Below, piece after piece: positions 19,176 to 26,418 of a stretch of DNA of 62,526 nucleotides. The first letter of the stretch is position 1, and every line of letters starts with the position of its first letter. Origin of the DNA: CAYILR01 sp964364175 (lineage in GTDB: Bacteria > Bdellovibrionota > UBA1018); assembly GCA_964364175.1 (NCBI GenBank), contig CAYILR010000023.1, positions 1 through 62,526 of the forward strand, in the 5' to 3' direction. A program made the position numbers and the translations under genes. Under the pieces are notes generated by a model that was not told the origin of the DNA, searched no databases, and worked only from the letters and a program-made list of their open reading frames with translations.

Positions 19176-19250
19176 CCTCCCCCGTCCTCTTGTTATAAGG
19201 TCTAAACCACCTGGAATTTATCTCCTTCCCGTTGTACGCATACCTTCAGA

Positions 19251-20132
19251 ATGATCTCACCCAATTGGGAGCTCGAGCTCTCCAAATTTCTTGACCGTCA
19301 TCTGCCTCCCGGAAAAAATCGGGACTCGTGCCCGCCTCAGCTAGCCGACTCCATTCGGTACAGTCTTCTCGCTCCGGGTAAACGAATCCGACCACGACTA
19401 GCCTTCGAATCAGGTCGCCTGGTGGGGCTTCCCGATGGCGTCTCCACCCGAGTCGGCATCGCGATCGAGTGCATTCACTGCTTCACGCTGATTCACGACG
19501 ACTTGCCCAGCATGGACAATTCCGACACACGCCGCGGGCAGCCTTCGAATCACAAAATGTTTGGTGAGGCCATTGCACTCCTCGCTGGTGATTCTCTGAT
19601 GGCCCTGGCTTTCGATGCCTGGATGGAAATACGCGAATGGTTGCCTGCGGATCGGCTTTTCAAAGGATTAGCTCCATTCGTGACGGCGATCGGAGCGCGC
19701 GGCGTTTGTGCGGGACAAGCCGCCGAAATGCAGCTCACGAAAAATTCCTCGCTCGAAGATCTCCATCGCGTTCATGCTCAAAAAACGGGCGCTCTCTTTG
19801 CCGCTCCGATCATGATTCCCTGCGATCTCGCCGATATTCCAAAACACGATGACCGCTACCGTGCGCTCGATCATTTTTCGCAAGCTCTTGGCTCTGCTTT
19901 CCAAGTCGCTGATGATCTCGACGACGCCGTCCAGGATTTCAACTCCAAAACTCAGAGCTATGCACTTCACAATGTCCTCAGCCACTTACCCAAGCACCAG
20001 GCGGCTCACGACTCATTCACAGAGCTCAAAAAAGCAGAACTTCAGATGATCGAAGCCTGGGGACAAACTTTTGGCCTATCTGCCCTCCTCAAAATTGCGA
20101 ATGAAGTAGCGGCCAAACTTCGCGTGGATTAA
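19251..20132 (+). CDS. ispA: Polyprenyl (farnesyl/geranylgeranyl) diphosphate synthase
   Basis: This is a trans-prenyltransferase of about 293 residues that condenses isopentenyl diphosphate with allylic diphosphates to supply quinone and undecaprenyl precursors. The first aspartate-rich motif DDLPSMD (83-89) is followed by the DTRRGQPSNH segment. The second motif, VADDLDD, has its aspartates at 221-225. GKRIRPRL (43-50) carries the basic IPP-binding residues. The residues before the first motif (HCFTLIH) favour short products, so farnesyl or geranylgeranyl diphosphate is likely. It starts 75 nt after gspN and ends 9 nt before the GshB-like gene. Confidence 0.9.
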   Translation: MISPNWELELSKFLDRHLPPGKNRDSCPPQLADSIRYSLLAPGKRIRPRLAFESGRLVGLPDGVSTRVGIAIECIHCFTLIHDDLPSMDNSDTRRGQPSNHKMFGEAIALLAGDSLMALAFDAWMEIREWLPADRLFKGLAPFVTAIGARGVCAGQAAEMQLTKNSSLEDLHRVHAQKTGALFAAPIMIPCDLADIPKHDDRYRALDHFSQALGSAFQVADDLDDAVQDFNSKTQSYALHNVLSHLPKHQAAHDSFTELKKAELQMIEAWGQTFGLSALLKIANEVAAKLRVD

Positions 20133-20141
20133 CCTGAGTCC

Positions 20142-21089
20142 ATGGCGAAAGCTGCAAAGCCCTGGCTCTGGATCACCGACCCCTGGAAAACTCTTGATCA
20201 TCGGAACGACACGACCATTCGGTTGATGCAGGAATCGCTTAAACTTAAAATCCCCACCTACTGGACCGACTCACAAAGCATTTTCTGGAGCGATCATTCT
20301 GCCTGGACTCATGCTCAGGAAGTGAACGCAATCCCGCAAAATGACAAAAACCAACCGATTCGACTGGGAGGGAAAAAAATCCAGGACCTCAGCGACTTCG
20401 CAAAAATATTTTACCGCACCGATCCTCCCGTCGATCATCATTATGTTCATCCACTTCAGCTGGTGGAACTAGGTAGAGGAAAAGCCGAACTCGTCAATCC
20501 CGCGTCCGTACTGACACTGACGAATGAAAAAATCACTGGATCTTTTTTTGAGGAATTCTCCCCCCCCACTTGGGTGGGATGCCACTCGGATGGTTTGATG
20601 GGGTTTATCGAGAACGAAGAGAAAGTGGTGTTGAAGCCTCTCCACACGGCGCAAAGCCAGGGCGTCACGCTGATTGATTCGCAAAAACAAAATCTGGAGA
20701 AAAATTTTCAGCTCCTAAAAACTGAAACCCAAGATTTCACTCGGCCTGTGCTGCTGCAAAAATACCTGCCTGGAATTGAATCCGGAGAAACCCGTGTGTG
20801 GTTCGTCGACGGCAAACCGATTGCGCAAGTTTTGAAATATCCGTTGCCTGGTGACTTCCGTGTTCAAATCGATAAAGGCTCCAAAATTGAAGCGACAGAA
20901 CTCAGCGCGAAACAAAAATCCGCCGTCAAAAAAGTAGGCCAGCACCTGAAAAAAATAGGCGCCCGCATGGCAGCCGTGGATTGGATTGGATCGATGATCA
21001 GCGACTTCAACGTCACTAGTCCGGGGCTTTTGGTGCAGATGGAAGCGGTGGCTGGCGAGAATTTGGCCAAGAAAATTCTAGTTTTTTAG
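20142..21089 (+). CDS. gshB: ATP-grasp enzyme resembling glutathione synthetase GshB
   Basis: This 315-residue protein aligns along its length with GshB, which joins gamma-glutamylcysteine and glycine. It has an N-terminal DPWKTLDHRNDTTIRLMQE, RTDPPVDHHYVHPLQL (about 88-103), VNPASVLTLTNEK, the ATP-grasp strand VVLKPLHTAQSQGV and the Mg-binding end SDFNVTSPGLLVQME. The GMGG loop of classical GshB is replaced by HTAQSQG, so substrate or efficiency may differ. No gshA is in the window. The spacing of 9 nt from ispA suggests co-transcription. Confidence 0.75.
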   Translation: MAKAAKPWLWITDPWKTLDHRNDTTIRLMQESLKLKIPTYWTDSQSIFWSDHSAWTHAQEVNAIPQNDKNQPIRLGGKKIQDLSDFAKIFYRTDPPVDHHYVHPLQLVELGRGKAELVNPASVLTLTNEKITGSFFEEFSPPTWVGCHSDGLMGFIENEEKVVLKPLHTAQSQGVTLIDSQKQNLEKNFQLLKTETQDFTRPVLLQKYLPGIESGETRVWFVDGKPIAQVLKYPLPGDFRVQIDKGSKIEATELSAKQKSAVKKVGQHLKKIGARMAAVDWIGSMISDFNVTSPGLLVQMEAVAGENLAKKILVF

Positions 21090-21136
21090 CTCTACTGCTC
21101 CCACCCCACTGTTCCAAAATAGTAGATTTGCATTTT

Positions 21137-21153
21137 GCTACTTTTTGTAGCAC
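21137..21153. promoter_or_regulatory. Inverted repeat upstream of the accessory AAA ATPase
   Basis: TGCTAC and GTAGCA face each other across five T (21137-21153), in an A+T-rich gap that begins the accessory region. Related half-sites TAGTAG (21121-21126) and TAGCATACTA (21163-21172) lie on either side. There is no T-run after the stem, so an operator is more likely than a terminator. Which gene it controls is inferred only from position, 30 nt before the ATPase start. Confidence 0.35.
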
Positions 21154-21183
21154 ACTAAATATAGCATACTATTTGGAGCAAAA

Positions 21184-22329
21184 ATGAATACACAAGAAAA
21201 ACCAGCATTTCCCTATCACATTCTTCTCAATCCAGAGGATATTTGCAATTATACAGAATTAAAAAACCAACTCGTCGCAGAGACGTTGAGAGGGGAGCGT
21301 CTCGTTCTTTTTGGCCGCCGCAACACGGGGAAAACCTCCTTGGTTCGTTCCGTCATCATCCCCAACTTCCGAAAAAAACACAAAAATTCGCTCGTCGTAT
21401 TTTGTGATTTCCTGGGCTGTCGGACCCTGTCCCAACTCGATGATCGGATTCGGCTCGGTTTTCAGGAGGGATTCAGCAGATCCTATCCTGTTAAAAACAC
21501 TTTCTTGAAAATGTTCCAGTTGATTCAGTCATTACGCCCTTCCTTTGAAGCGGATCCCACTACAGGCGAACTTCGCATGACTGTCGAAGTGACTTCCAGC
21601 GGAGCAACGCTGGGCACCGCAGAAAAAATCATTCAGAAAATCGGCGAAATCCACTCCTCTCATCGGGTGCTACTCGTATTTGATGAATTTCAAGATATTG
21701 CTTTCATCTCTGAAGCTGAGGCGCGACTGCGCCGTTGTTTGCAGGAACTGCCCAGCAATCTTTCTGTGATCGTCCTGGGCTCCAAAAAACACCTTCTGAG
21801 CGCCATGTTTTCAAAACCAAAAGCCCCCTTTGCCTCCTGGGGATTGCCTGTCGAAATTCCACCCATTCATGTTCAAGATTACACGCATTACATCAACACC
21901 AGACTCAAGCCTTATGGACAATCCATATCCAAAGAATGCGTTTCCCTGCTCATGGAGCGCATGCAGGGAATTCCGGAAAGCATCAACATTGTTTGTTCAA
22001 TCATGACCACCACGGGATGGAAAGGATCGTTGGACAAAGAGCGCATCGAAAGAGGAATCCAACTCACACTGGATCGATTCCAAAGCACCTTCTACGAAAC
22101 ACTTTCTCAATTCACTGAAGTCGAACAGCGCTTTTTGATTTCACTGGCAAAACTTCAACCTCTTCTCCAACCGCGCGGAAAGGAGTTTGTATCCGCCAGC
22201 CAACTCGCAAGCGCCACCATCGGCAAGCAGATTCGTCACATGGAAGACGAGGCTGTGATCTATCGACTCGAGAATGGTTATGTGCTGGCAGATCCACTGC
22301 TGGCTGTTTTTTTGAAAAGTCGGATGTGA
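21184..22329 (+). CDS. AAA-type ATPase with C-terminal winged-helix-like region (STAND/archaeal ATPase-like)
   Basis: This 381-residue cytoplasmic ATPase has Walker A GRRNTGKTS (44-52), Walker B LLVFDEFQD (DE 167-168) and a sensor-like VIVLGSKKHLL. The C-terminal third is helical (about 300-375) and resembles the winged-helix domain that follows such ATPases in the archaeal-ATPase/MNS clade. No membrane segment or partner nuclease is visible. An AGGAG-like TTTGGAGC lies before the ATG. It is convergent with the vapBC pair, in the accessory region, and probably belongs to a mobile or defence-related gene pool. The function is unknown. Confidence 0.7.
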   Translation: MNTQEKPAFPYHILLNPEDICNYTELKNQLVAETLRGERLVLFGRRNTGKTSLVRSVIIPNFRKKHKNSLVVFCDFLGCRTLSQLDDRIRLGFQEGFSRSYPVKNTFLKMFQLIQSLRPSFEADPTTGELRMTVEVTSSGATLGTAEKIIQKIGEIHSSHRVLLVFDEFQDIAFISEAEARLRRCLQELPSNLSVIVLGSKKHLLSAMFSKPKAPFASWGLPVEIPPIHVQDYTHYINTRLKPYGQSISKECVSLLMERMQGIPESINIVCSIMTTTGWKGSLDKERIERGIQLTLDRFQSTFYETLSQFTEVEQRFLISLAKLQPLLQPRGKEFVSASQLASATIGKQIRHMEDEAVIYRLENGYVLADPLLAVFLKSRM

Positions 22330-22351
22330 TTTTTGAAAAACCGGAATCAAG

Positions 22352-22735
22352 TCATTCATACCGAAGTTCCGCTGGAATCGTCCTGAGTAACTTTTGATCT
22401 AATGTCCAGAGCTTGGCCTTGGTTTTTCGGGATGCTGCAAGAATCGCACAATCAATCAGGCCAATTCCTTTTGAAAACAGCTTTCCTTTGTGACTGAGTG
22501 TTCCAGCCTCGATCCAGATCGAGTTCAAATCTGGAGCAGGGATATGATTGACGCTTTCCCAAAAACCCAGAATCACTGAAACCTCTTGCGTGTCACGCGC
22601 GCCTTGAAGGAGTTCTCCAAATATCCACGCAAGACCCATCACATCGCCACGCTCCAAAAAACTACGGAGCTCGCTAAAAACAGGCTCTTCCCTACGTAAG
22701 AACTCAATCCAAATCGACGTGTCTGGAATAATCAT
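22352..22735 (-). CDS. vapC: VapC-type PIN-domain ribonuclease toxin
   Basis: This is a 127-residue PIN domain. All four acidic residues of the family are present: Asp5 in MIIPDTSIWIEFL, Glu41 in GELLQG, Asp95 in GIGLIDCAI and Asp113 in LWTLDQKL. VapC toxins are Mg-dependent ribonucleases that cut tRNA or rRNA and arrest growth when unbound by VapB. The start lies 4 nt after the antitoxin stop, giving a two-gene operon antitoxin-toxin driven by the operator-promoter at 22966-22994. The toxin looks intact. It is convergent with the AAA ATPase gene. Confidence 0.88.
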   Translation of the reverse strand: MIIPDTSIWIEFLRREEPVFSELRSFLERGDVMGLAWIFGELLQGARDTQEVSVILGFWESVNHIPAPDLNSIWIEAGTLSHKGKLFSKGIGLIDCAILAASRKTKAKLWTLDQKLLRTIPAELRYE

Positions 22736-22739
22736 GAGC

Positions 22740-22958
22740 TTATTTGTTCTGACGATTTAATTTGCGGACGCTTGAGGCTGTTTTTTTACTCTTAAAGCGA
22801 AGGGGTTCTTTTTCAATTTTTTCGGTGAGGCTGTAAAGCTTCTTGATGCGAACCCAATCTTCCAGTGCCATTACGATGGATTCCGTGATGTTTTTTCCGT
22901 GTGTGATCTTAACCACTGTTTCAATTAACTGGTCCGAAACCAAAGCAGTTACCTTCAT
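22740..22958 (-). CDS. vapB: VapB-type antitoxin
   Basis: I place the start at ATG 22958 (MKVTALVSDQLIETVV), giving 72 residues. The frame is open 51 nt further upstream, but that part overlaps the promoter. The N-terminal strand-helix-helix (KVTALVSDQLIE...NITESIVMALEDW) fits the antitoxins of the VapB family that pair with PIN toxins. The basic tail (RFKSKKTASSVRKLNRQNK) would wrap the toxin. It should neutralise VapC and autorepress through the palindrome just upstream. No Shine-Dalgarno is visible and the predicted transcript start is only about 1 nt before the ATG, so the message may be leaderless. Confidence 0.8.
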   Translation of the reverse strand: MKVTALVSDQLIETVVKITHGKNITESIVMALEDWVRIKKLYSLTEKIEKEPLRFKSKKTASSVRKLNRQNK

Positions 22959-22965
22959 ACGATTG

Positions 22966-22994
22966 ATGATACGATAGTATATCGTATATTTCAA
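22966..22994 (-). promoter_or_regulatory. vapBC promoter with an operator palindrome in its spacer
   Basis: On the minus strand, TTGAAA (22994-22989) and TATCAT (22971-22966) are separated by exactly 17 bp, each 5/6 to the sigma-70 consensus. The spacer is filled by the palindrome ATACGATA-GTA-TATCGTAT (22969-22987, 8-bp arms). A third half-site ATACGAT overlaps the vapB start codon (22957-22963). This is the expected layout for conditional autorepression by a VapBC complex. Confidence 0.7.
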
Positions 22995-23048
22995 GTCAGA
23001 AAAAAACAACTTTTGAAGTTAGATTGGCAACCTATGCCGAGGAGTCAA

Positions 23049-23222
23049 CTAAGATTTTTTCCACCTTTTACGCTCTTTTTTGAGTCGATCCAAAGTTTGC
23101 GGATAACCGCCTTGTCCAATCAACTCAGAAAGCTCTTTGAGTCGTTGAAAAGTCACGCTGTCACAAAAACTGGGAGCAGCAGACTTCTTTATGAATAAGT
23201 CAGAATGAATTTTTTTGCCCAT
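23049..23222 (-). CDS. Small basic protein of 57 residues, unrecognised
   Basis: A short reading frame starts at ATG 23222 with AGGGGAAG eight bases upstream. It encodes a Lys/Arg-rich protein: MGKKIHSDLFIKKS, a helix VTFQRLKELSELIGQG and a basic end LKKERKRWKKS. It begins 31 nt after the stop of the PIN-domain gene on the same strand and ends 90 nt before vapB, so it is probably the third gene of the PIN operon. I do not recognise it. A small DNA- or RNA-binding partner or accessory antitoxin is possible but is inference only. Confidence 0.55.
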   Translation of the reverse strand: MGKKIHSDLFIKKSAAPSFCDSVTFQRLKELSELIGQGGYPQTLDRLKKERKRWKKS

Positions 23223-23253
23223 AGACTTCCCCTTTTACTACTCTCTAGATGCA

Positions 23254-24000
23254 TTACGCAGCCAACTCGTCTGGCACGAGAATCCATTTTGAGCCGCCAG
23301 ACATCCGTTCCACAGCGTATGCAACATCTTCATCACCCGTCACGATAACCGGAAATCGTGAGCACAAAAAGAAATTAATAATCATTGCATCCGCTGATCC
23401 AATTCCAAAACGTCCGATAATATCCGTCATGTCAGTCCAGTTGGGATCACGCTCGAAATATTCGCGACTTTCGATGGCCCGTGTACCAACAAATTTGATT
23501 TTCAAATCATCAATGGCTTCATCCCAAACACTCATAATAAATGGGTGAACATAACTTTGACAAAATATTTCCCATCCATTGAATCCTAACAATTTAGGAG
23601 CATCCACCAATAAACTACGATATTTTTTTATTTGCTGATCATTGAACTTGTAAAGCCTGCCCACTTTTGCGGCTTCATCCAATGAAGTCTTCAGAGACCT
23701 AAGCTGCATTCTCAATTCGAGATTCATCGTAGCCTTGTTAGAACGCTGATAAAACTCAGCCAGCCCCTCTGGCACCAATACCCTTCGCTGTAAATCCATG
23801 AATTCAGAACGAATATTGATATTTGTAAAAGCTGGAATGTCCAGCATGTGCAATTTGGAGAAAACTGACTCTGCCCATTCGTTCATACGATCCGAAGGCA
23901 TCGAACCGGCAAACAACGTATTTGTATCGACGATGCAACCTCGTTGCATTTCTGGCTTTTCAGAAATTAATCTCGTCAATTCATTGAGCAATATCCGCAT
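23254..24000 (-). CDS. Large PIN-domain protein, probable toxin
   Basis: This 248-residue protein has the PIN metal-site residues at its two ends: Asp25 (CIVDTNTLF), Glu66 (NIRSEFMDL), Asp204 (IGSADAMIINFF) and Asp223/225 (VIVTGDEDV). About 130 residues, largely helical, separate the two halves, so it is nearly twice the size of a standard VapC. Its start codon overlaps the stop of the small charged gene upstream by one base (TAATG), the coupling typical of toxin-antitoxin pairs. It lies head-to-tail before vapBC. A nuclease toxin is the likely role; an RNA-processing PIN protein outside toxin-antitoxin biology is the alternative. Confidence 0.7.
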   Translation of the reverse strand: MRILLNELTRLISEKPEMQRGCIVDTNTLFAGSMPSDRMNEWAESVFSKLHMLDIPAFTNINIRSEFMDLQRRVLVPEGLAEFYQRSNKATMNLELRMQLRSLKTSLDEAAKVGRLYKFNDQQIKKYRSLLVDAPKLLGFNGWEIFCQSYVHPFIMSVWDEAIDDLKIKFVGTRAIESREYFERDPNWTDMTDIIGRFGIGSADAMIINFFLCSRFPVIVTGDEDVAYAVERMSGGSKWILVPDELAA

Positions 24001-24209
24001 TAAAGATCCAAATCTTCACGTTGATTGATATGAGCTATTTTTTTCTCAGGTTGCTCCTGATCCTTCTTTTGTACAGATGGCTTTTTCTCTCGAGTTACCT
24101 CTTCAAGTTCAGGCGAGGGTTTCCAGTTTCGCCTTCTTTCAAAATACCGCTCCCGTATTTTCGCGACGCCGGTGAGTTCTTTTTTAGTTTCTAGTTTTTT
24201 CGAATCCAT
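24000..24209 (-). CDS. Small charged protein, candidate antitoxin for the large PIN protein
   Basis: This is a 69-residue protein made mostly of Lys, Glu, Arg and Gln (RIRERYFERRRNW-like centre, then KKPSVQKKDQEQPEKK), probably disordered outside one helix. A strong AAGGAG precedes the ATG. The stop overlaps the PIN gene start by one base. Position and size argue for an antitoxin; no DNA-binding fold is recognisable. A TATAAT (24256-24251, minus strand) upstream is a likely -10 box, without a convincing -35. Confidence 0.5.
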   Translation of the reverse strand: MDSKKLETKKELTGVAKIRERYFERRRNWKPSPELEEVTREKKPSVQKKDQEQPEKKIAHINQREDLDL

Positions 24210-24250
24210 TTGATCTCCTTCTGCTATTTTAAAAACAGCTGATTCGGATC

Positions 24251-24256
24251 ATTATA
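24251..24256 (-). promoter_or_regulatory. Probable -10 box of the PIN operon
   Basis: A perfect TATAAT on the minus strand lies 42 nt upstream of the charged small gene, within an A+T-rich stretch. TTGCAG at 24277-24272 could be a -35 but the spacer would be only 15 bp. The 190-nt gap between this operon and the secreted-protein gene contains no other gene that I can support. Confidence 0.4.
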
Positions 24257-24353
24257 TCATCGTTTTTTAGACTGCAAGTATTTGTAATTATATGATTTTT
24301 TACTTTTTCGACTAGCAAAATCAATGCCAGTCAAAACCATTACAAATAGCATT

Positions 24354-24380
24354 AAACAAAAGTCGTGTCGGAAATACGAC
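24354..24380 (-). terminator. Possible weak terminator after the Lcl-like secreted protein gene
   Basis: Read on the minus strand, GTCGT (24380-24376) pairs with ACGAC (24366-24362) and is followed by TTTTGTTT. The stem is only 5 bp, so termination efficiency is doubtful. It lies 20-45 nt past the stop of the secreted-protein gene at 24401. Confidence 0.25.
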
Positions 24381-24400
24381 ATTGTGTACGGAAACCGGAC

Positions 24401-25429
24401 TCAGCGGCGCGACACGCAACGGACCGAAAAGATGCCGCCGTTGTAGCGGTGGTAGATGCCGATGCCGCCAGCACCACTGATGACGTAGGCGAAGATGTCG
24501 GGGTGAGTCGACGACGGAGCCGACGAAGACCAAAACTGATTAAACTTCGACATTGATGGTAATACTTCTCTGAATCCATTCAATGCACCTCGCTCAAATT
24601 CTTCTTTGGAGGGCAGCAATCCGCCTCGGTCTTCGCAGGCCTCCCATGCTTGCGTTTCTAAAAAGTGACGTTCTGCCTTATTCGTGTACAATCCAGATAG
24701 CCCAGATAGCTTATCACTCCAAATCAATCCTTGATCCATCTCCGTTCCTTTTACTCCGAGCACGAGCTTCCAAGACTCTCGAGATTTTTTCCGTCCCGCT
24801 CGCTCCCAAATGGCTCCTGTGGAAGTCCGGCACCTTTGACCCAGCTTTCTCCTTTGTTCAGCAGTCAAATCCTGACACCTCTCAAAACTGACCGGAAGCC
24901 TACGAACCGTCACGGTCTCGAGACGCCCCGAGACTTGTTTAGAAATCTCGTAATCCGACGAAGCCCCCTGGTTCCGCTCTAGCCCCGCTAGACCTGCAAA
25001 TTCGTGGTGAATGAGCTCGTACTGCTCATCTTCGGTTGAGGCTTTAAATCTCTCGATATTACACAGGATATGAAGACGCCCATCTCTCGCCGTGGCAAAC
25101 CCACGGCAAGTTTTGGGACGGCGATCGACATTGACTTTTCGCTCGGGATCCCGGGTAATGCTTTCTTCCTGCGTCGATACGGCGCCCACAATCACTACGT
25201 GCGGCCGCAATACCGAAATCATTTTCTCTGCGTAAACGTCGTGCGTGATGCCCCCAGGCAGGACCAACTCCTGTGAAAGCCCCTGTACGATCCACTCCAA
25301 GATATTGTCCCGGATCACTCCTATTTGGATCTCGGTGGCATCGCCACCTCCACCGACTGATGTTCCACCTGGATCACCGTAAGCCACCGTGCAAAAAACT
25401 ACTGCTATGATTAAAATTAAATTTCTCAT
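24401..25429 (-). CDS. Secreted protein with C-terminal Lcl/DUF1566-like domain
   Basis: This 342-residue protein has a signal peptide (MRNLILIIAVVFCTVAYG-D). The central part contains TCRGFATARDGRLHILCNIERF and IHHEFAGLAGLE, a pattern seen in exported proteins of Bdellovibrio relatives. It is not HExxH, so I do not call a metalloprotease. The C-terminal 130 residues (GLIWSDKLSGLSG...WEACEDRGGLLPSKEEFE...FWSSSAPSS...FSVRCVSR) have the shape of the Lcl/DUF1566 domain, a C-type-lectin-like fold. The start overlaps the TIGR02147 regulator stop by 4 nt (ATGA), so the regulator and this protein are made together. The role is unknown. Confidence 0.7.
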   Translation of the reverse strand: MRNLILIIAVVFCTVAYGDPGGTSVGGGGDATEIQIGVIRDNILEWIVQGLSQELVLPGGITHDVYAEKMISVLRPHVVIVGAVSTQEESITRDPERKVNVDRRPKTCRGFATARDGRLHILCNIERFKASTEDEQYELIHHEFAGLAGLERNQGASSDYEISKQVSGRLETVTVRRLPVSFERCQDLTAEQRRKLGQRCRTSTGAIWERAGRKKSRESWKLVLGVKGTEMDQGLIWSDKLSGLSGLYTNKAERHFLETQAWEACEDRGGLLPSKEEFERGALNGFREVLPSMSKFNQFWSSSAPSSTHPDIFAYVISGAGGIGIYHRYNGGIFSVRCVSRR

Positions 25430-26277
25430 TTTACTGCTCCCTTAGTTTTGTTCAGCTGAAACAACTGAACGTTCATCTGATAAAGCGCGGTACAATCACC
25501 GTCGCCCATAAACTCAAGCATCTCTCGCTTGAACTTTTCTATTTTCTTCTTGGCTTCCGACATTCGTGCGGGATCGACCACAAAGGTGATCCCCGAAATA
25601 TCGCGTGCTGCAAAATCTTGAGGATCAGACGACTGCAAAACCTCGCGAGCCTTATCGATCATTTGTTCGTGAAAATCTCGGATGGCGCGATCGCTATAGG
25701 TGGTGGGGATGGCCAGCTTCGCTGTAGTTTTTGTCCATTGACCTGCGCTAATTTCCAAAAGCCCCAGTCGTTCAAGGCGAGCCACTGCAGATTTGACTTG
25801 GTCAGTGGTGATTCCCAGTTCTTTCGACACCCATGCTGCATCGGGTTTGAACTGCTTCACCAAAGTCAGATCCAAAATCGCAATGTGATACCACTCGCTG
25901 AGAATCCGGAATCGATCGACTTCGAGCAAAGCAAACTCAGAAATTTGAGCTGCAGGTTGCTGGGACATGGATTTTTCCAAAAACGCTCTGCACTCTCGAT
26001 CCCTCATCGATTCCAGAGCTACTGCGTTCAAAAACAGATGAGCTTGAACTTCGTTCATTTTCAAAAACTGTGTAAACTGGACGGCTCGTTTGAAGCTCAA
26101 CATCTTCTTGCCGCTCAAGACTTGGCTCAAATACCCGTGAGTTACTCCCAGATCCCTAGCCACAGCTCGCATCGAGTAGGCGGCATTGCGACGCTGTTTC
26201 TCGCTCAGGACCTGAGCCAAGATTCCTCGTGACTGAGCGGCTTTGGCAGGATTGAGTTCGTTTTTTGTTTCGTACAT
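25426..26277 (-). CDS. TIGR02147/DUF4423-family transcriptional regulator
   Basis: This 283-residue protein has an N-terminal helix-turn-helix (AVARDLGVTHGYLSQVLSGKKMLSF, about residues 37-62, in two parts). A long helical domain and a winged-helix-like segment follow (WVSKELGITTDQVKSAVARLERLGLLE), then the typical end (DFAARDISGITFVVDPARMSEAKKKIEKFKREML). This is the TIGR02147 family, described mainly in Fibrobacter and Bdellovibrionota and of unknown signal. Strong promoter boxes precede it (26286-26314) with an inverted repeat next to the -35. It overlaps the secreted-protein gene, suggesting that the pair is one functional unit and that the regulator may control itself and the divergent ATPase. 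Confidence 0.85.
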   Translation of the reverse strand: MYETKNELNPAKAAQSRGILAQVLSEKQRRNAAYSMRAVARDLGVTHGYLSQVLSGKKMLSFKRAVQFTQFLKMNEVQAHLFLNAVALESMRDRECRAFLEKSMSQQPAAQISEFALLEVDRFRILSEWYHIAILDLTLVKQFKPDAAWVSKELGITTDQVKSAVARLERLGLLEISAGQWTKTTAKLAIPTTYSDRAIRDFHEQMIDKAREVLQSSDPQDFAARDISGITFVVDPARMSEAKKKIEKFKREMLEFMGDGDCTALYQMNVQLFQLNKTKGAVK

Positions 26278-26285
26278 AGGCAGCG

Positions 26286-26314
26286 TTTATAAACATATCG
26301 ACTCAATAAGTCAA
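26286..26314 (-). promoter_or_regulatory. Promoter of the TIGR02147 regulator operon
   Basis: On the minus strand, TTGACT (26314-26309) and TATAAA (26291-26286) have a 17-bp spacer, both 5/6 to sigma-70 consensus. The -10 box ends 9 nt before the ATG, so the message would have a very short leader. Confidence 0.65.
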
Positions 26315-26317
26315 AAC

Positions 26318-26342
26318 ATAGGTAAACAAACTGGTTACCTAT
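26318..26342. promoter_or_regulatory. Inverted repeat in the divergent regulator/ATPase promoter region
   Basis: ATAGGTAA (26318-26325) and TTACCTAT (26335-26342) are perfect 8-bp arms with a 9-nt spacer. The repeat abuts the -35 box of the TIGR02147 promoter and lies 40 bp upstream of the -35 of the divergent ATPase gene. It is a natural candidate for the regulator's own operator. Confidence 0.5.
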
Positions 26343-26381
26343 TAGAAACCAACTCGCTTAAGCTCAAAAGTGAGCATAACC

Positions 26382-26410
26382 TTGATTTTTTCGACCTGAA
26401 GTCGTAATAT
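26382..26410 (+). promoter_or_regulatory. Promoter of the AAA_14/DUF4143 ATPase gene
   Basis: TTGATT (26382-26387) and TAATAT (26405-26410) have a 17-bp spacer. Transcription would begin about 26416-26418, at or just before the ATG at 26419. Together with the lack of a Shine-Dalgarno this predicts a leaderless message. Confidence 0.5.
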
Positions 26411-26418
26411 TAGAGTTA

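Noticed and set aside
24900..25080. HHEFAGLAGLE in the secreted Lcl-like protein as a zinc-metalloprotease motif
   Set aside because: The second His of HExxH is absent, so no protease call is made.
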